From Dryas octopetala (Eukaryota; Streptophyta; Magnoliopsida; Rosales; Rosaceae), in assembly GCA_963921425.1 (NCBI GenBank), contig OY992832.1, forward strand, positions 20,248,835-20,312,834: a stretch of 64,000 bases of DNA, given 5' to 3'. This document shows, piece by piece, positions 34,726-48,522 of the stretch. Under the pieces are notes generated by a model. That model saw nothing but the letters and a program-made list of their open reading frames with translations. It was not told the origin of the DNA and did not search any database. The first letter of the stretch is position 1; each line of letters opens with the position of its first letter. The position numbers and the translations under genes were made by a program.

Positions 34726-37700
34726 CTAAAACAGCTCAAAGTCTATATGCTCTCCTATACCCTCCAACCCCTTGCACTCTGTCTCATGTTTCTGTGAAGC
34801 AGCTGGTGCAACAAGTCCAACATCACAAGACTTGGGCAGCTCCGGTGGTACTGCACACCGAATCAATGCCCAATTAAGGCCTTCAAAGAAAGAATGCTGC
34901 TTAATCTCTGCAGCCCCTTTCACCGATCCTAAACGACTTTCGGGGTCCTTTATTAAGAGGCCTCTGATCAGATCTCTTGCATGAAAACTAACTATAGGGG
35001 TATTTGGGAACTTGAGACTTTTTGACACAACATTGGCTAGTGTGTCTTCATTTCCTGATCCCTTGAAGGGTGTCTTACCATATAACAGCTCAAACAGAAA
35101 GATCCCAAATGTCCACCAGTCAACAGCACTCCCATGACCGTGTCCCTTAATGATCTCCGGGGCAAGGTATTCATGGGTTCCAACAAATGAGTTGGATCGA
35201 GCACTTGTTGGCTCCACTACAAGTTGTGGCAGCGGGCTGACCTGAGCAGCAAGCTCAGACTTCATTTTCCGAGACTTTGCAGAAGCAGATAAAAGTCTAG
35301 GAGTGAAGCAGGAGACCTGCCAGGATGGTTGGAGGCAAAAAGGGTCAATGCAGCTAGATTCAATACATGGGCTTGGAATCTTTTTTGTAGACTCCACAAC
35401 AGGAGACGATAATTTAAGCAGCATTGGATTGACAGCACATCTAAGTGACAAGTCAAAATCTGTGAGCATGATGTGACCATCTTCTCGGACCAGGATATTT
35501 TCTGGTTTCAAGTCTCGATACACAACTCCCAGCATGTGTAAATACTCCAGGGCAAGGAGGACTTCAGCGACATAAAACCTGTGGATATGATACAATGGCA
35601 TGAAATTAGTCTAACGAATATTTAAAGTACTGGAATACAATTATGCTGATGAAAGTCAATATCAGCCCAAGGAGGCTTGATCCCAAAATGCATCACTACA
35701 GATTTGCTAAGGCATGTCAACTCAAACTAAGGCAACTGATAGCTCCAAGGCTACAAATCAATGGAAGGAGAAATCCCTTCCACCTTGAATGGTTAAGCAA
35801 GGCTTACTAAAACTAACAGAACACTGCTATCAATCAAAAATAAAATAATCAAGATCCTACCCTACGCTTTTGGTAGTAAAAGGGTGTGATACTGCAGTGG
35901 GGTTAAGATATATCGCAAGTTGAAATGCCAAACTGAGAATAGTCTGTTTAGCAAACCAAACATGTGTGCACATGTCAGAAAAAGTTCTCTAGTAAGAATA
36001 ACCACACCACATCTTTACCAACAGTTGACTGCTTGACCTTATATATTATAATCTATGCTGATTAGTCAAAATGGCAACTCAAGGAGAAAAAGCTGTAACA
36101 TAGAGTACATCACTTGGGATCAAACAACTGTGAAATGTTATTTTCCAGATATAGATGAGCAGGGGAAGACAACAAACATTTAACCTACTAGAAAAAATGT
36201 CAAATGTATGCATCTGGTCATATCCAAGTTCCTTGTATTATTTTGCAAAGCAAAAAAAAAAATACACGCACAATTAACTAAAACTGGACCTTAAGAAGAA
36301 AAGAGCACCTGAATGGCCAAAAAAATAATGAAGAAAAGAGCACCTGGCTGCTTGTTCACAGAAGCTCCTGCTAGGTTGCTTTTGCCGTAGCACATGAAGA
36401 TCTCCACCAGGACAGTACTCCATAACCAAACATGAGAGCTTATCTGACACACAATGGGCATATAGTGTAGGGAGGAAAGGATGATCCAGTATTTCCAGTA
36501 TCTCTCTTTCTGTTTGGGCCCTAACCATTTTCTTCTTGGTAGCCAAAAACTCATTGTCCATCACTTTCAAAGCAAATACACAGTTTGTCCCAGTTAGCTC
36601 AGCTAGATAAACTGTCCCAATGTCCCCAGAACCAAGCTTCCTAAGCAGATTAAAGTGCCTCAAACCTAAGCTTCCATGCTGCTTTTGAACATGATGGATG
36701 GCTTCCCATCTCAAGTCTCTTGACATGTGAGGCCTCTTGCCGCTACGACCAGACCCACTTAGACTACTCTCCTCACTAGTGCTTGTAGTGCTGCTATAAT
36801 CACCAATGCTACTTTTTGAGCTTTGTGAGAAATCCCCCTTTTCTCTTGATCTTGATCTCTCATCAACTTTCGTCACTACAGATTTAATTCTGCTACTGCA
36901 ATTTAAAGGGAAATCTGGTTTGCTTGTACCTCTGTCAACAACACCTGAATTCATTTCTATGCTAAGATTTCTATTGCTGGACACCAGAGAATCTTTCCTA
37001 TTCCCTTCCCTTTCATGCTTTGGAGTACAGTTGTGCGACTGGTCCTCCAACTTACTAGTACTAGAGCCAAAATCATTATCAACTTTTCGGTTATCTGATT
37101 TGGAACTACTAGAGGCAGAACTTGAATCCTGCTTTTCTTTTTTCTTAACAAAGTTCTTGCTCCTGAGGACCGGCTTGATTAAATGTGAGCTACTGCCAGA
37201 GGATTTGCTTACCTTACCAGTGCTGGAACCAGATAGAGAAGCAGCAGAATGCAGCCTCTTGTCTGAATTTGGATTAATTGGAGCCTCAGTTGAGATAGAA
37301 GCAACAGCATCTGCCTGCATGATTTTCTTGCTATCATGAAAGTTCAATGAAGAATCTGCAGATTCCACTTTTATATCTTCTCCCTTCAGTATCTCACTCT
37401 TAACTGATGTTGGCAAAGGAGCAATTTGATCCTTTGGTGCTAATCTGGCCATCATTGTATCTGGCATCAGTGCACCAGCCAAAGTCATGGAAAGATGAAC
37501 CTGTGGATCTGGTTGAATGGATCCAGAAGTCTTCTCAGAACTTTTTGATGCATCTGGTACAAGGGAGATCTCAACAAAATTCCCTTTACCTTCATTCATT
37601 GGAAGGCCAGATCCATTGACCTCGGCTACCACTGCCCTGTAACACTTTTTTATAGTTCCTGCTTCCGAGACCCCTGATGAACGACCTGGCCTTGATAGTC

Positions 37701-38040
37701 GCTTCATGGCAGCCATCTCTGATGCCTGAGAGATGCATAATCCTCTCAGTGCTTGCTTCAAACTTACAGGCTCTGAAATTCCAATGCCTGATGCTTTAGA
37801 TGAACTAACTCTCATTGGCCTTTTCATAGCACTCTTCCTCAAAGCGTCTTTGCTAAGGCCTGAAACCCTAGCTGAATTTCTAGCATCAATTGCCTGAAAA
37901 AGCTGATTAATATCATCCTCTAAAGAATATTTATTTCCTGATTTCAACATAAAATGCTTTCCATGTTTCTCGTCCTTTTTTGACTCAGAATCCACTTCTG
38001 TTGATTCGACAATTTCACATGTAGTTTGCAATGTACTCAT
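34726..38040 (-). CDS. KIPK: AGC VIII serine/threonine kinase, KIPK type
   Basis: The CDS is complement(join(34726..35578, 36344..38040)), two exons and 849 residues. A long Ser-rich N-terminal region of about 460 residues includes blocks typical of KIPK proteins ([32 protein letters not shown]). The kinase domain has [13 protein letters not shown] (about 470), the ATP-binding Lys in FALKVM (492), YRDLKPEN (Asp about 588), DFD instead of DFG (606), an insertion before the activation segment, and [12 protein letters not shown]. The protein ends in FELF, the FxxF motif that PDK1 binds in AGC kinases. Arabidopsis KIPK binds the kinesin-like KCBP and PERK kinases and affects root growth; KIPK also belongs to the D6PK-related group. 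The intron phase and place match the AGC1-12 gene at 51077. The orthology call rests on family memory of the N-terminal blocks. Confidence 0.9.
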
Positions 38041-39480
38041 ATTTGATGGATCAAATGAAATACTACAGAAAGGTAGTAGTAGCCTTGCTAATTCACACTA
38101 ACCCACTTCTGACAAAGCATTATGGAGAAAGAGGAGCACAGCAGTAGGAAATAGAACTCCATATCTTCTGAAGTTCACCAGAACCATACTGATCTGCAGA
38201 CTTAAATGGCCCCCTAAGATCCCTTTAATAATTCCATAGTGAAGCATCCAAAGCCTGCCATGCTTGCTGCATTTCAGTTTGTACCCAAGTCAAAATTTAT
38301 ATTTCTAAATTTAGTAGACATGTGCGCTTTATCTCAAAAATAATACAATTAGCATAAACATTACTTAAAAGGCTAAAACCAATCTATATAGGATCAAATG
38401 TAAAAGTGGAAGGTGAAGGAAATTTTTCACCCATCTGATTCCATCCCCAATTAAAGAGAGATTCGAAATATTGTGAAGAATTTTAACAAACAAAATTAAA
38501 ATACAAGAATGGTCCAAATACGGGTTAATGCACTCAACTATCTAATTCGAGTTTTCTTCAATATCAAGGGCTAGGGAGAAAAATAAAACAAATCCAATTT
38601 GATCTTCATCCTCAAAAAGTATGTAATCTGAGACAATAAAAGATTGGAATGTCCGACACTTTTGGCATTTACAACACCCAGTGTGTCTGTGCACAACACT
38701 TACTTGGCCAAATACGGCTTACAAGAAAGAAACAAAGTCACGATCACAAGTGGCATTCCCATACTTTGGAATATACGAAGATAAACAAAGTCACTTATTC
38801 ATATGCCTTCTTGCCTCAGAACATATAGGAAACAACAACCCTCTTCACAAATCCCAACATTTCTTCCACGCACATAAACACAAGCATAGGATTTGACCAA
38901 AAAAAAAACACAAGCATAGGATCAATAAACCATAATATTCACAACAAAGACAGGCATAGACAGCCATGCAAAGCAGGCTTAGTGTAAATCAAAGGTCTTT
39001 TTCATACAGATCTTTCGAAACTAACAACAAGCCCGCAACAAAAACAGAAACCCACCATTTCAAATCACCAAAACAAAAAACCCAACTATCCAAATTTATT
39101 GGAACCATAATTCACCGACAATAAAATCAGAATCACATAAAAAAAAAAAAAAATACAAAAATACAAAAATAAAAAGCCTTACCTTGAACATGAGCTCCTA
39201 TAATCGCGTATTGGGGTTGAAAGAAGTGAGGAACTTAGGGTTTGAGAGCATTTTTCATTGTTATTGTTGTAATTATTATTATTCTTTTTTTGGGGTTTAA
39301 TTTGTTTGGGTATTTAATTAATTAGGGGTGGGTGGGTGGGTGGGTTTAGGGCACGAGAGGAGCGGTTGGGGGAGTGAATGAGAGAGCGGAGAAGAAAGAA
39401 ATGAAGTTCACGAGAAATATCAGTCTCCGACAGACAAAGAGAAGACAGCTACTGTGCTCTCTCTCACTCCTTCTTTAACT
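38041..39480 (-). promoter_or_regulatory. Leader and probable 5'-UTR intron of the KIPK gene, with promoter side
   Basis: On the minus strand, TGTTCAAG|GTAAGG at about 39183 is a strong donor with no coding frame around it. It would join a leader exon (about 39184 to 39450) to an acceptor just upstream of the ATG at 38040. The region beyond 39360 has GA/CT-rich runs, and a CA microsatellite lies near 39506-39522. Long 5'-UTR introns are common in plant AGC kinase genes. The exact acceptor and transcription start were not resolved. Confidence 0.45.
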
Positions 39481-42400
39481 CAATTTTCAAATGGCGGAAA
39501 AACACAAACACACACACACACGACACACTCACATCGTACGCGCTAACAGCGTACAGAGGGAGACCTCAGAGATGGACTCCTCTAAGGGAGTCCCCATGGG
39601 GAGTTCTCCTACACTTGACCTGCCATCCACTTGATTCTCATTCTATTGAACTTTTATGAGATTTTTTTTTTCTCTCTTTTTTCATCAAAATTTGGATGAG
39701 ATTTTCATTTTTCTTTTGCCTAATGATTTTCTTTTTATTTTTTATCGAGGACCATAGTGTGGGATTAATGGATTTTTATCGAGGACCATAGTGTGGAATT
39801 AATGGATTATACTCTCTATCAGACTTAAAGAACTAGAAACTCTGCAGTTGTTGGATAGCCCAATTGGACGGACTGTAGAATTACCCACAATACACCCAAG
39901 TTCAATTCCCTTTCTCCCCAACTCACAAAAACAAAAAAAAAAACTAGAAACTCTAAACTTTTGCTTAATAAAACTAGAGCTAATTACATATGCACCATCC
40001 AAATTATGACCGGTTTTACACTTTATCCCCTTACTATTATTTCTTGTGATACTTAACTCCAAAAATTTTGCTCCATCCAATAATTTATCTCATGTGCCGA
40101 TTTGATTACAATTTTCGCCTATTTTACTTAAGCGGTGCCACATAGGTACCACATAACTTTTTTTCTAAGGGCACTTTGGATTTCACAGTTGTGCATTCAT
40201 CCTAAGTCCTATTTAAAAATTTGATATTTTAAAATTATTAAAAAAAAAAGTGAAAATAAAATTAAAAAAATAAAAAGATTGAAAAAATGAAAAACAAATA
40301 GAAAAATGCGCAAACCCCACTGCCTTACCGCATCCACCAACCTCCTCTCCCTCTCTCCCATTCTTCCTACCGCATCCATCACCCTCTCTCTCTATCTCTA
40401 TTTATCTATCTCACCCAACAATATGTTATGTTGAGAGTATTTTATCTCTTAATGTGAAGTATTATCTTACAATATATAATGCTACAAATCTCACCACCTA
40501 TTACTAATTGATTTTAGTTGAATGCTTCAACTTTTGCATGTTCTTTTGACTAATCTTAAAGAACAAAAGCCTAAATAAAAAAGGGACGACAATAGCATCA
40601 TACTCGTCTAATTAGCATGCTATCCAAACTTGAATCCAGAACCAAAGTGCAGGTCACACGGGAACAATTCAAAGAAAAATTTTAGAAGTTTTCAAAAGAA
40701 AAGGCATTTAAGATTTGAGTAGTGGTAGAGTTCTAGACCTTAGTGGCCTGTACTGTTAGACATTTTTAAAAGAGTAAAGGACATGTGAATCAAAACGGTA
40801 AAAGCATGAGAAAGAAGCCTATGTTTTTCTTTTTTGTTGGGTAAATTGAAGGAAGCCGATATTTTTTCTTGGTCAATAAAAAAAGAAGCCTATGTTGTCT
40901 CAATCCAAATGCATCCTCCACTTTATGCTGTCATTATACTAAGAATTTGGTTTCTTTATCTCAGTTGTTGGGGGCTTTATTGTTTTAACCATCATGATGC
41001 ATGATATTTTACCCTCTTTGACGAATCAAGTGGGACTAATTATGGGGTTTGAAAGTTTGAATGCTCTGCTACTTCTATAATTAAAGATTGGTTTATGTGT
41101 CTGCCTTGTCATGATTTAATGAAGAGGGGAAAAAACGAAAAGATGGCTAACAAAGTTAGGATCCATGAGGTAATACTATAGTAGAGGAAATTTTTTGGGG
41201 CTAGTTTAAGTGGGGAGGGAGGTTGAGGAAATAAATTAAGATTATGATATATTAAGGCCCACCAATTATAGATGCAGTTAGATAAGACTTAAGAGTGATG
41301 TTCACCTAGGGGCAAGTTTGAATACCAATGAACACTTATTACACTTAACAATTAGATTTAATAAAACAAATCAATGAGTTAATAATTTTAGCACTTACAA
41401 ATTTAATCCAATGGTCATTATAATCTTCCCTTTTACTCAAAATTCGTCTCTAATTTAAACAATGTTGTATAAGATAAAAACATTCATGCTTAAGTAAACA
41501 TAAGTTGACTCAAGATCTAATTTGTAACAAAGCTAATTAAATCCATGATGAGGACAAAAACCCAAAACATGTACTTAATACAAGGCAAAGTCCATAATGG
41601 CAAACGGAAAGGAGCCCAATACATGCGACAAAAGCCCAAAACATGTAACTTAAAAAAATGCAAAGTCTATAATGAGTGTTTTGGGTTAGGCCTTTCCAAA
41701 TGCAGACCACGAAGTAAAATTGACCCTCCCCCATAGATGGGAAAAATTATTGTGTATAATTTAAACATTAATAAATGTACAAATATTATAATTTAAATAA
41801 ATTAATAACATCATGCTACATGGCAATAATGCTACAAATACCACTTTGTATCCCAACTTATTAAAAAATGAGGAATGCTAGCTGTCTCCATTGAAGACTT
41901 TGAGCTCTCATCCCATGGCCTCCACAACTACAAACGTTGCCGGCACCATTGTATGTAGCAGACCAATATTTTTTTTCTTTTTTTATAATTTTTTTCTGCA
42001 AGATTCATGTGATTTGTGCAAGATTGCTTATGCTAACATATCAGAACAATTAAAGTTAGGGAATTGTGTCTACTTGCTGCAAAATTGGCCATAGATGTGC
42101 CATGTTATTATGGCGTGGGCATGTCTTAAATCACAATCGGTCTAAGAATTAATTCAGTTTCTATCTATTTCTTGCTCATCAAACACCAAGGGTAAGATTA
42201 TTAGGTTCTTTCTAATTCAGGTTCTATTTCAACATGTGTACATGTTTTTAGTTGAAAAAAAAAAATTGGGAGCTGCCCGTTGTTTGTTATAGATTCCAAA
42301 AGATGCTCTAAGTGGTGCCATGGATTACACACATATGATTCCAAATCTACAGCACCTAAGGGTGTGTAACGTGCATCTCACCAAGGGTGGCGTAAATTCA

Positions 42401-42890
42401 ATGGTTATATATACTTTTTTGTTATATCAGAGAGAATCGACCCTTGGACTTAGCGTAATCATAACCCTTACTTTATACACACCCACCACTTGAGCTAACC
42501 CAAAAATTTACCTGTATTGGCACTCTATATGTAATCATCGTTCCTGTATTCTATGATTGAAAAACAATATAAGGCTTCATAATATATCATCATAGTATAA
42601 TTGACTTTTCTAATAGATGAAAACAGTGAACGATGGGAGTTGTGGCTCCTTAGAAATTATCCAAAAGGTCAATAAACCTTTTAAAAGATGGCTCCTATAT
42701 ATAACGGAAGATTCAGTGGTAATTTTAGGTGAAGACAAAAACTAGGGTCTTATAATCTTATTAGAGAAAACAAAATTCAGAAAAGCACTTAATGATCGTT
42801 TTCTAGTTCTATTGCCTGTTGCTAATACTCCTAAGTCCTAACTAACTATTCAGAGTTTTTTTTATGGAATTTTTTTTCCGATGCATATAA
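39481..42890. other. Gene-poor spacer upstream of KIPK
   Basis: No gene is seen. It holds a short hairpin (GGACTCC-TCTAA-GGGAGTCC near 39575), a 34-bp tandem repeat at 39739-39806, a GAGCTAATTACA terminus at 39977 that resembles a MULE MITE left arm without its right arm, and a two-copy 75-bp direct repeat at 41555-41680 (CCCAAAACATGTA ... GCAAAGTC-ATAATG). The rest is AT-rich. Confidence 0.45.
39739..39806 (+). repeat. 34-bp tandem duplication
   Basis: TTTTTATCGAGGACCATAGT begins copies at 39739 and 39773. The copies differ at one base near their end (GGGATTAATGG against GGAATTAATGG). Confidence 0.85.
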
Positions 42891-42894
42891 TATA

Positions 42895-43690
42895 GAGCTA
42901 ATTACAAATAAATCAATAAAACTTTTCATAATTACATTTTAATTAATATACTTTTTCATAATTTTATTTTACTCACCGACCAAAATGAAAAAAGATAAAT
43001 TATAATAAATTAATAAACATATATTACTATTTAAATTTAAATTTGTTTTAGGTTTGTGTTTGATTGCTATATACGCAACAAAACGACTTAAGGTTTAGCT
43101 CCCGGATTAAACCCGAGACCTAAATCTTAAGTCATAAGCTCCAGAACCCTAATTCTAACCATAAACCATATTTCTAAACCTTAAATCCTATTTATATACC
43201 ATGCACTTCATTTATATATCCTAAACTAAATTAAGGGCAACGTCATAATTTTACGCTCCTAAATAATGAAAAAAAGGAATGGACAAATTGGTATTTTCTA
43301 AGGCTAATTACAAATAAATCAATACAACTTTTCACAATTACATTTTAATCAATGCACTTTCTCATAATTTCATTTTAGTCACTATTGATCAAAATGAAAA
43401 AATATGAATTAAAATAAATTAATAAACATACATTATTATTCATATTTAGATTTGTTTTATGTTTGTTTTTGACTGCTACGCAACAAAACAACTTAGGATT
43501 TAGCTTCCCAAAATCCGAGACCTAAACTCTAAACCATAAGCTCCATAACCCTAAACCTCATTTATATACCATGCACTTCATTTTATACCCTAAATTAAAT
43601 TAAAGACAACGTCATAATTTTACGCCCATAAGTAATAAAAAAAAAAAAGGGCAAATTGGTATTTTCCAATGCACCAAAATACATGACATC
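42895..43690 (+). repeat. Tandem duplication of a 406-bp AT-rich unit
   Basis: GCTAATTACAAATAAATCAA starts copies at 42897 and 43303. The copies stay collinear through GCAACAAAAC, TAAACCATAAGCTCC-type and GCACTTCATTT blocks to CAAATTGGTATTTTC. They differ at many positions, so the event is old. The start resembles the GAGYTAATTACA terminus of the MITE at 48532. A decayed MULE-type element that doubled is one reading. Confidence 0.75.
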
Positions 43691-45095
43691 ATCAAGTAAA
43701 TTGAGCTTAGTTAAATGAGATATAATTTCAAAACTCATTGACCTATGTGGGAAAAGAAAATTTACATTGATCATTATGTAATATTGAAATGTTTTATTGA
43801 TTTAAATGTAATTTGCTATTCCTTGTTTTAATATTATCCATTTATATTTTCTACCATGTCAATTAAGGGCCTGAGGAATTAATAAAATAAGTAAATTAAA
43901 CATAAAAATTAAATTAAAAAATAAGAAAATTTAAACAATTAGCGAAAAGTAAGAACCCCTTTTGGACGACATATTAATTTGGTTTTCAATTCCCATCAAT
44001 TAATCACATGCCAAATAAATTAAAAGAAAAACAAATCATATACATTTAAATGAAGATCTTTCTACACAGTAAAACAACATCAGGTAACTATCCTTTGTTG
44101 CGAAACACTTTTTGTCGTTGCTATAACACATCTGTGACTGTGATCATGGCATTTCTTTTGCAAATGCCTAAGAAATTGTCACCCACTTTTTAAAGGGTCG
44201 AAATTGAAGATTATTTTTTACTATGGCCAGCTGCCAGCCAAAATTTTCATCACAAAAACCCAAACGTGACATGTTGCGAATTGCGATCACAAAACAACTT
44301 CATTGTCTATAATTAAAGACGTACAATAAAAAATTGTTACTTGTGAGAAACTTAATTTTTTTCATCAAAAACTTAGACAATACGTATTGTAATGGTAGTA
44401 ATCATGTAAAAGTTAATTTTATTATACATATATACCCGGCTGTTTTATCTATATAATAACTAAGCGTCATTACATTACACGTAACTCTTATATTAATTCA
44501 TATGTATGATACTATGATATATGATTAAGCCGATCACTCAATTAAGTACATTAGTTTTTACTTAAAAAAAAAAAAAGTGATAATATAGATCGATCTTCTT
44601 CGGGTACTCCAAAATGAAAGTGCCAATATCTTAGTGGGACATTGTGAATTCGGACATACGAAGAAAACAAAACGATAAGGTCATGACATATATTATATAT
44701 AGCAGGCTTGCCATGGATGCGACTCTTAGTTTGCTGTGTTTTCAGTGGCCCAAGACAAGGATATGGCAGTCGGCAAACGAGCTCGATCATCACTGACTTT
44801 TAGTCCATTCATATAATTAATTAATATACAAATTATTACTGTGATATCTAAGTGTGGGAATAAAGCGAAACATGCAAACATGATCGACCAAATTCTTTAT
44901 TAATATGACATGGACTGAGAATGCATTTGGATCCACTGGCTAGCCGGCCGGCCCTTTCTCAACAAATATTTATTGGACGTCACACTTTACTATAGTATTC
45001 CATGAGAACTCCACCTATTGAATTTGGATATGTGAACCAAATTAAACAAGGTCAATTGAATAGTCGCAATATATATACATATATATATATATATA
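43691..45095. other. AT-rich spacer
   Basis: No gene or clear element is seen. A TA-rich microsatellite lies at 45071-45095, directly before the next MITE. Confidence 0.4.
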
Positions 45096-45489
45096 AATAC
45101 TTTAAAATTAACTGATTAGTAAGTTAATATAAAATTAGTCACTCTGTTAGGCTCAGCACATAATGTAATCTCAAAATCTGAACCGTCTATTTTTTAGTTC
45201 ATTCTTCAAAGATTATCCTTGTAAAAAATTTCCAAAATCGGAAGTCATTTAGTCATTTGATTATAACAACAACTATTTATATGCTTTTATTGAAAACACT
45301 GATCGTATATTTATTTAATCTAAATTAAATGACTAAATGATTTCCGATTTAGTTAATTTTTTGCAATGATGATCTTTGAAGTATGACCTAAATAATTGAC
45401 GGTTCGGATTATGAAATTAGTTATGTGGTAATCCTAAAAACATAGTTAGCTTCGTATTAACTTACTAACTAGTTAATTTTAGAGCACTT
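45096..45489. mobile_element. MITE with inverted ends in a TA microsatellite
   Basis: The left end (TACTTTAAAATTAACTGATT) is the imperfect reverse complement of the right end (AACTAGTTAATTTTAGAGCA). Inner arms also pair: AAATCGGAAGTCATTTAGTC near 45236 against GACTAAATGATTTCCGATTT near 45331. The exact borders and target duplication are blurred because TA repeats lie on both sides. Confidence 0.65.
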
Positions 45490-45668
45490 CTCATATATAT
45501 ATATATAGGTGTGTGTGTGTGTGTGGTTAGGTGTAGCTGTGTAGGTATTATGGTATAGCCAGTGATAATCATTAATTTGGAGTTGGCATGGTGGCTAAGT
45601 GAGTGACCTTAATTTGGCGGTGGCGGGAGATATATGATTAATGGTTGTTGGTTACTTAATTGGTTATA

Positions 45669-46238
45669 TATAATTAAGAGCAAATTTTACTTTGCACCCC
45701 TGAGGTTTGTTCAGATTGTCAAGTTACTCCTCAGGTTTCAATTTTGGTAATTTGAAACCCAAGGTTTAAAATCAAAGACAATGTGGCCCCTCAGTAAGTC
45801 TGACTCAACAATTAAAGGTTAAATATTGCTTATGTGGCACATGTGAGACCCATATAGTTAATTATTGATGATTAATTGTTTTAAATAAATTTAATTGTTG
45901 ACTTCTTAATAGTATTTCCGCTCATCAAGTATATAACAAAGCAGCACTACCATCACAACCCAGAAAGCCAACAAGATCAACCACATGATCATTTGTCTTT
46001 TCTGTGCTCTTGCAAGATGAACGTTTTCGAAATTGCCCTTATGATGGTTGCAGACATTAATTGTGGGTTCTACATGTGCTACATAAGTATTTAATGTAAC
46101 AGTCAGACTTACTGAGGAGCCACATTGTTTTTTATTTTAAACCTTGAGTTTTAAATTGCCAAAATTGAAACCTGAGGGAGCAATTTGACAATTTGAGCAA
46201 ACTACAGGGGTGCAAAGTGAAATTTGTTCTATAATTAA
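45669..46238. mobile_element. MULE-type MITE (45678-46229) with perfect 9-bp target duplication
   Basis: The element of 552 bp starts GAGCAAATTTTACTTTGCAC and ends with the reverse complement of GAACAAATTTCACTTTGCAC. Arms continue for about 130 bases (CCTGAGG, TTTCAATTTTGG and CAATGTGGCTCCTCAGTAAG-type blocks on both sides). TATAATTAA flanks it at 45669-45677 and 46230-46238. This is the Mutator-like pattern. The centre is AT-rich and non-coding. Confidence 0.9.
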
Positions 46239-48522
46239 TGGCTTTTAAGTGCAATGATATATAAATTATAGTGGGCTTGCATGTTAATTAATTAGTAGAA
46301 CGTACAGTGGCAGTATATTTGTTTGGACACCCTAGCTCCAAAGTCCAAACCCGTTTGGTAGAATTAATGGGTTACTGAGAATGTAATTCTCATGATATTT
46401 TTTTTTTGGGGATGAGAATGAAATTAAGCTTCTATTATAGTGTTTGTAAATATTGGAAATGATAACCGAAAAATATCTTTTATTTATATTTTACTTTTTG
46501 GTTTGTGCGGTAAAAGAATTGAATTTGTTTAGCTTTTCAATAATATGATCATTCATATGAATTGTATATATAATATTTATTTGTACTTGTACTAGTAAAT
46601 ATTTGTGTTCGTTATTGTTTTTGGTTATTTCAATTCTAACTGTATCAAATAATCAAATGGTTTAGGTGTAATTCTACTTACACCTAAAAAGTGCTAAAAG
46701 GGCTACGAACCATATTTCATCTTTTACTCATATTCTTGAATAACAAATATTACATAACACCAAGAGGACTAGGGCTGGGTTTTTTTTGTTGATTTACCGA
46801 AAAATACCGATGCCGTCTCGATATCGTGCCGATCGGTATGATATATATTTTTTTTATTTTTCAGTATCAGAATAAATATTATACCGTACAAGTTAAAAAC
46901 ATGATCAAAACGGTATTGATATATCCATACCAACGGTATACCGATTTGTACCAATACCATATCTCCTTCTTTTCTACTTTTTCTTCTTATCTGGTTTCAG
47001 ATGTGCAGAAACATGTTCTTCTTTTTTCGATCTATTTACTGGGTCCTCATGTTTTTTTTTGGCCTCTTGACTCATGTTTGTTTTGGGCCTTTGTCTTATA
47101 TTTGTTTTAGGCCTTTTGTTTTGTGTCTTTTGTTTTGTGTTTTTTTTAGTCAAGCCCAAAATCTCACACCACATATGTTTTAAGTCTTTGATACCCAATT
47201 ACCCAGCCACCACTCCCACTATATCCATTCGATCCCAGCTTTTTCCCTCTCTTTCTCTCTGCGATCTCAGCCACCATCGGTCCACAACCATCTCAGACCC
47301 CCACCACCACCACAAACTCCACTATGAAACCACCATCGCCTCCCTCTCTCTGTCTTATCTCTTCCCCTCTCTCTATGATTTTTTTAATTTGGTTGTTGGT
47401 GTTGTAGTCTGCAGCCCAATACTTAAATGGGCATGAGATTAGCCAAGTAATAGGTATCACGTTCCCAAGAAATGCTTACCAATTACATAGAATTAAATCT
47501 CATAGTGACTCACAAACGTCTAATCCATGAACCAAATGAGCCTTCAAATTAAGTAGCCTGGGTCGATCGAAAATGCAAAAATTTTGCTAAAAATGTATGC
47601 GTCCATCAAGGCGATAAAACAAATATATATGCCCTTAGATGAGCGCATATCATAAGACAAGTTAGACTCGCATAAGGACAGGATTAATCATGAAATTTTG
47701 AAATTTAATTTAGAGGTCTGAAACAAATCATAAAAATTGGGATATATCCTTGACCAACTTCCATGTACATTCGTATAAATAGGTAGTTACAGGGACGAAT
47801 CCGAATCTATTACAAGGGCTACATCCCTTGTAATATACATTTGTTTTTTCAAGTAATGTTAACCCGATCTACTCTAACTTAGTCCACTTTAGCTCATCCT
47901 AACCCACCCCAACCCATTCCAGCCCACCCCAGATTCAAAACTTGAATTCATCCCTAAGGAGTTGAGCTGTAGGTTTAAAGAATATATAGGTGAGTCTAGC
48001 TAGCTCGTTGAGTTTAGCTAATTCTTATTTTTTGTTGAGCTTTAAGTTTACTCAACTGCGCTCGCGTTGGGTACATCTGTACGGCCATCAGATGTGGCTG
48101 GCTGACTGCATTTATGAGCATTATTCTTGTAGTACGTACTGGTTATTAACTAAAGGATAACGTTCCCATTTTGTCATATTATATATGTACGTTGCTAGTG
48201 AAACGTTCTCAAACTGTGAATTAAAGATGGCACAGTTGATTAGTTAAAACATAACTGTACGTAGCAAGACAACATATTTGACTGTCGGGAAATTAAGAAA
48301 GTAATTAGCAGATAGTAGTAAATGGCCAACTGACTTGTTAATAGTGCGTTATTGCCAACTGAAATATTAGAGAGGACTTCTAAAGGCAATGTGTACTTAT
48401 TAATTAAAGCTAAAATTAATGATTTTTGGAACATGTCCATGTGAATAATCAATCTGCAAATTCACCAAACAAGTTAATACATGTTGTTGAAAAAGCAAGT
48501 GGCATTATGCGATTTGTGGTAT
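46239..48522. other. AT-rich spacer with a possible hAT remnant
   Basis: No credible gene is seen. 46770-46970 contains ACCGAAAAATACCGATGCC and ACCGATTTGTACCAATACC on the two sides of a TATA-rich core, like decayed non-autonomous hAT elements of plants. 46990-47420 is T- and CT-rich with short frames that look random. 47880-47935 repeats an AACCCACCCC-type motif. Confidence 0.4.

Noticed and set aside
39575-39600. GGACTCC hairpin as a terminator or microRNA
   Set aside because: The stem is only about seven to eight bases, too short for a microRNA precursor, and no transcript end is implied.
46990-47436. T-rich frames with Phe/Leu-rich products that could be read as membrane proteins
   Set aside because: They come from T-rich low-complexity DNA with repeated GGCCTTTTGT-type words and have no homology or splice support.
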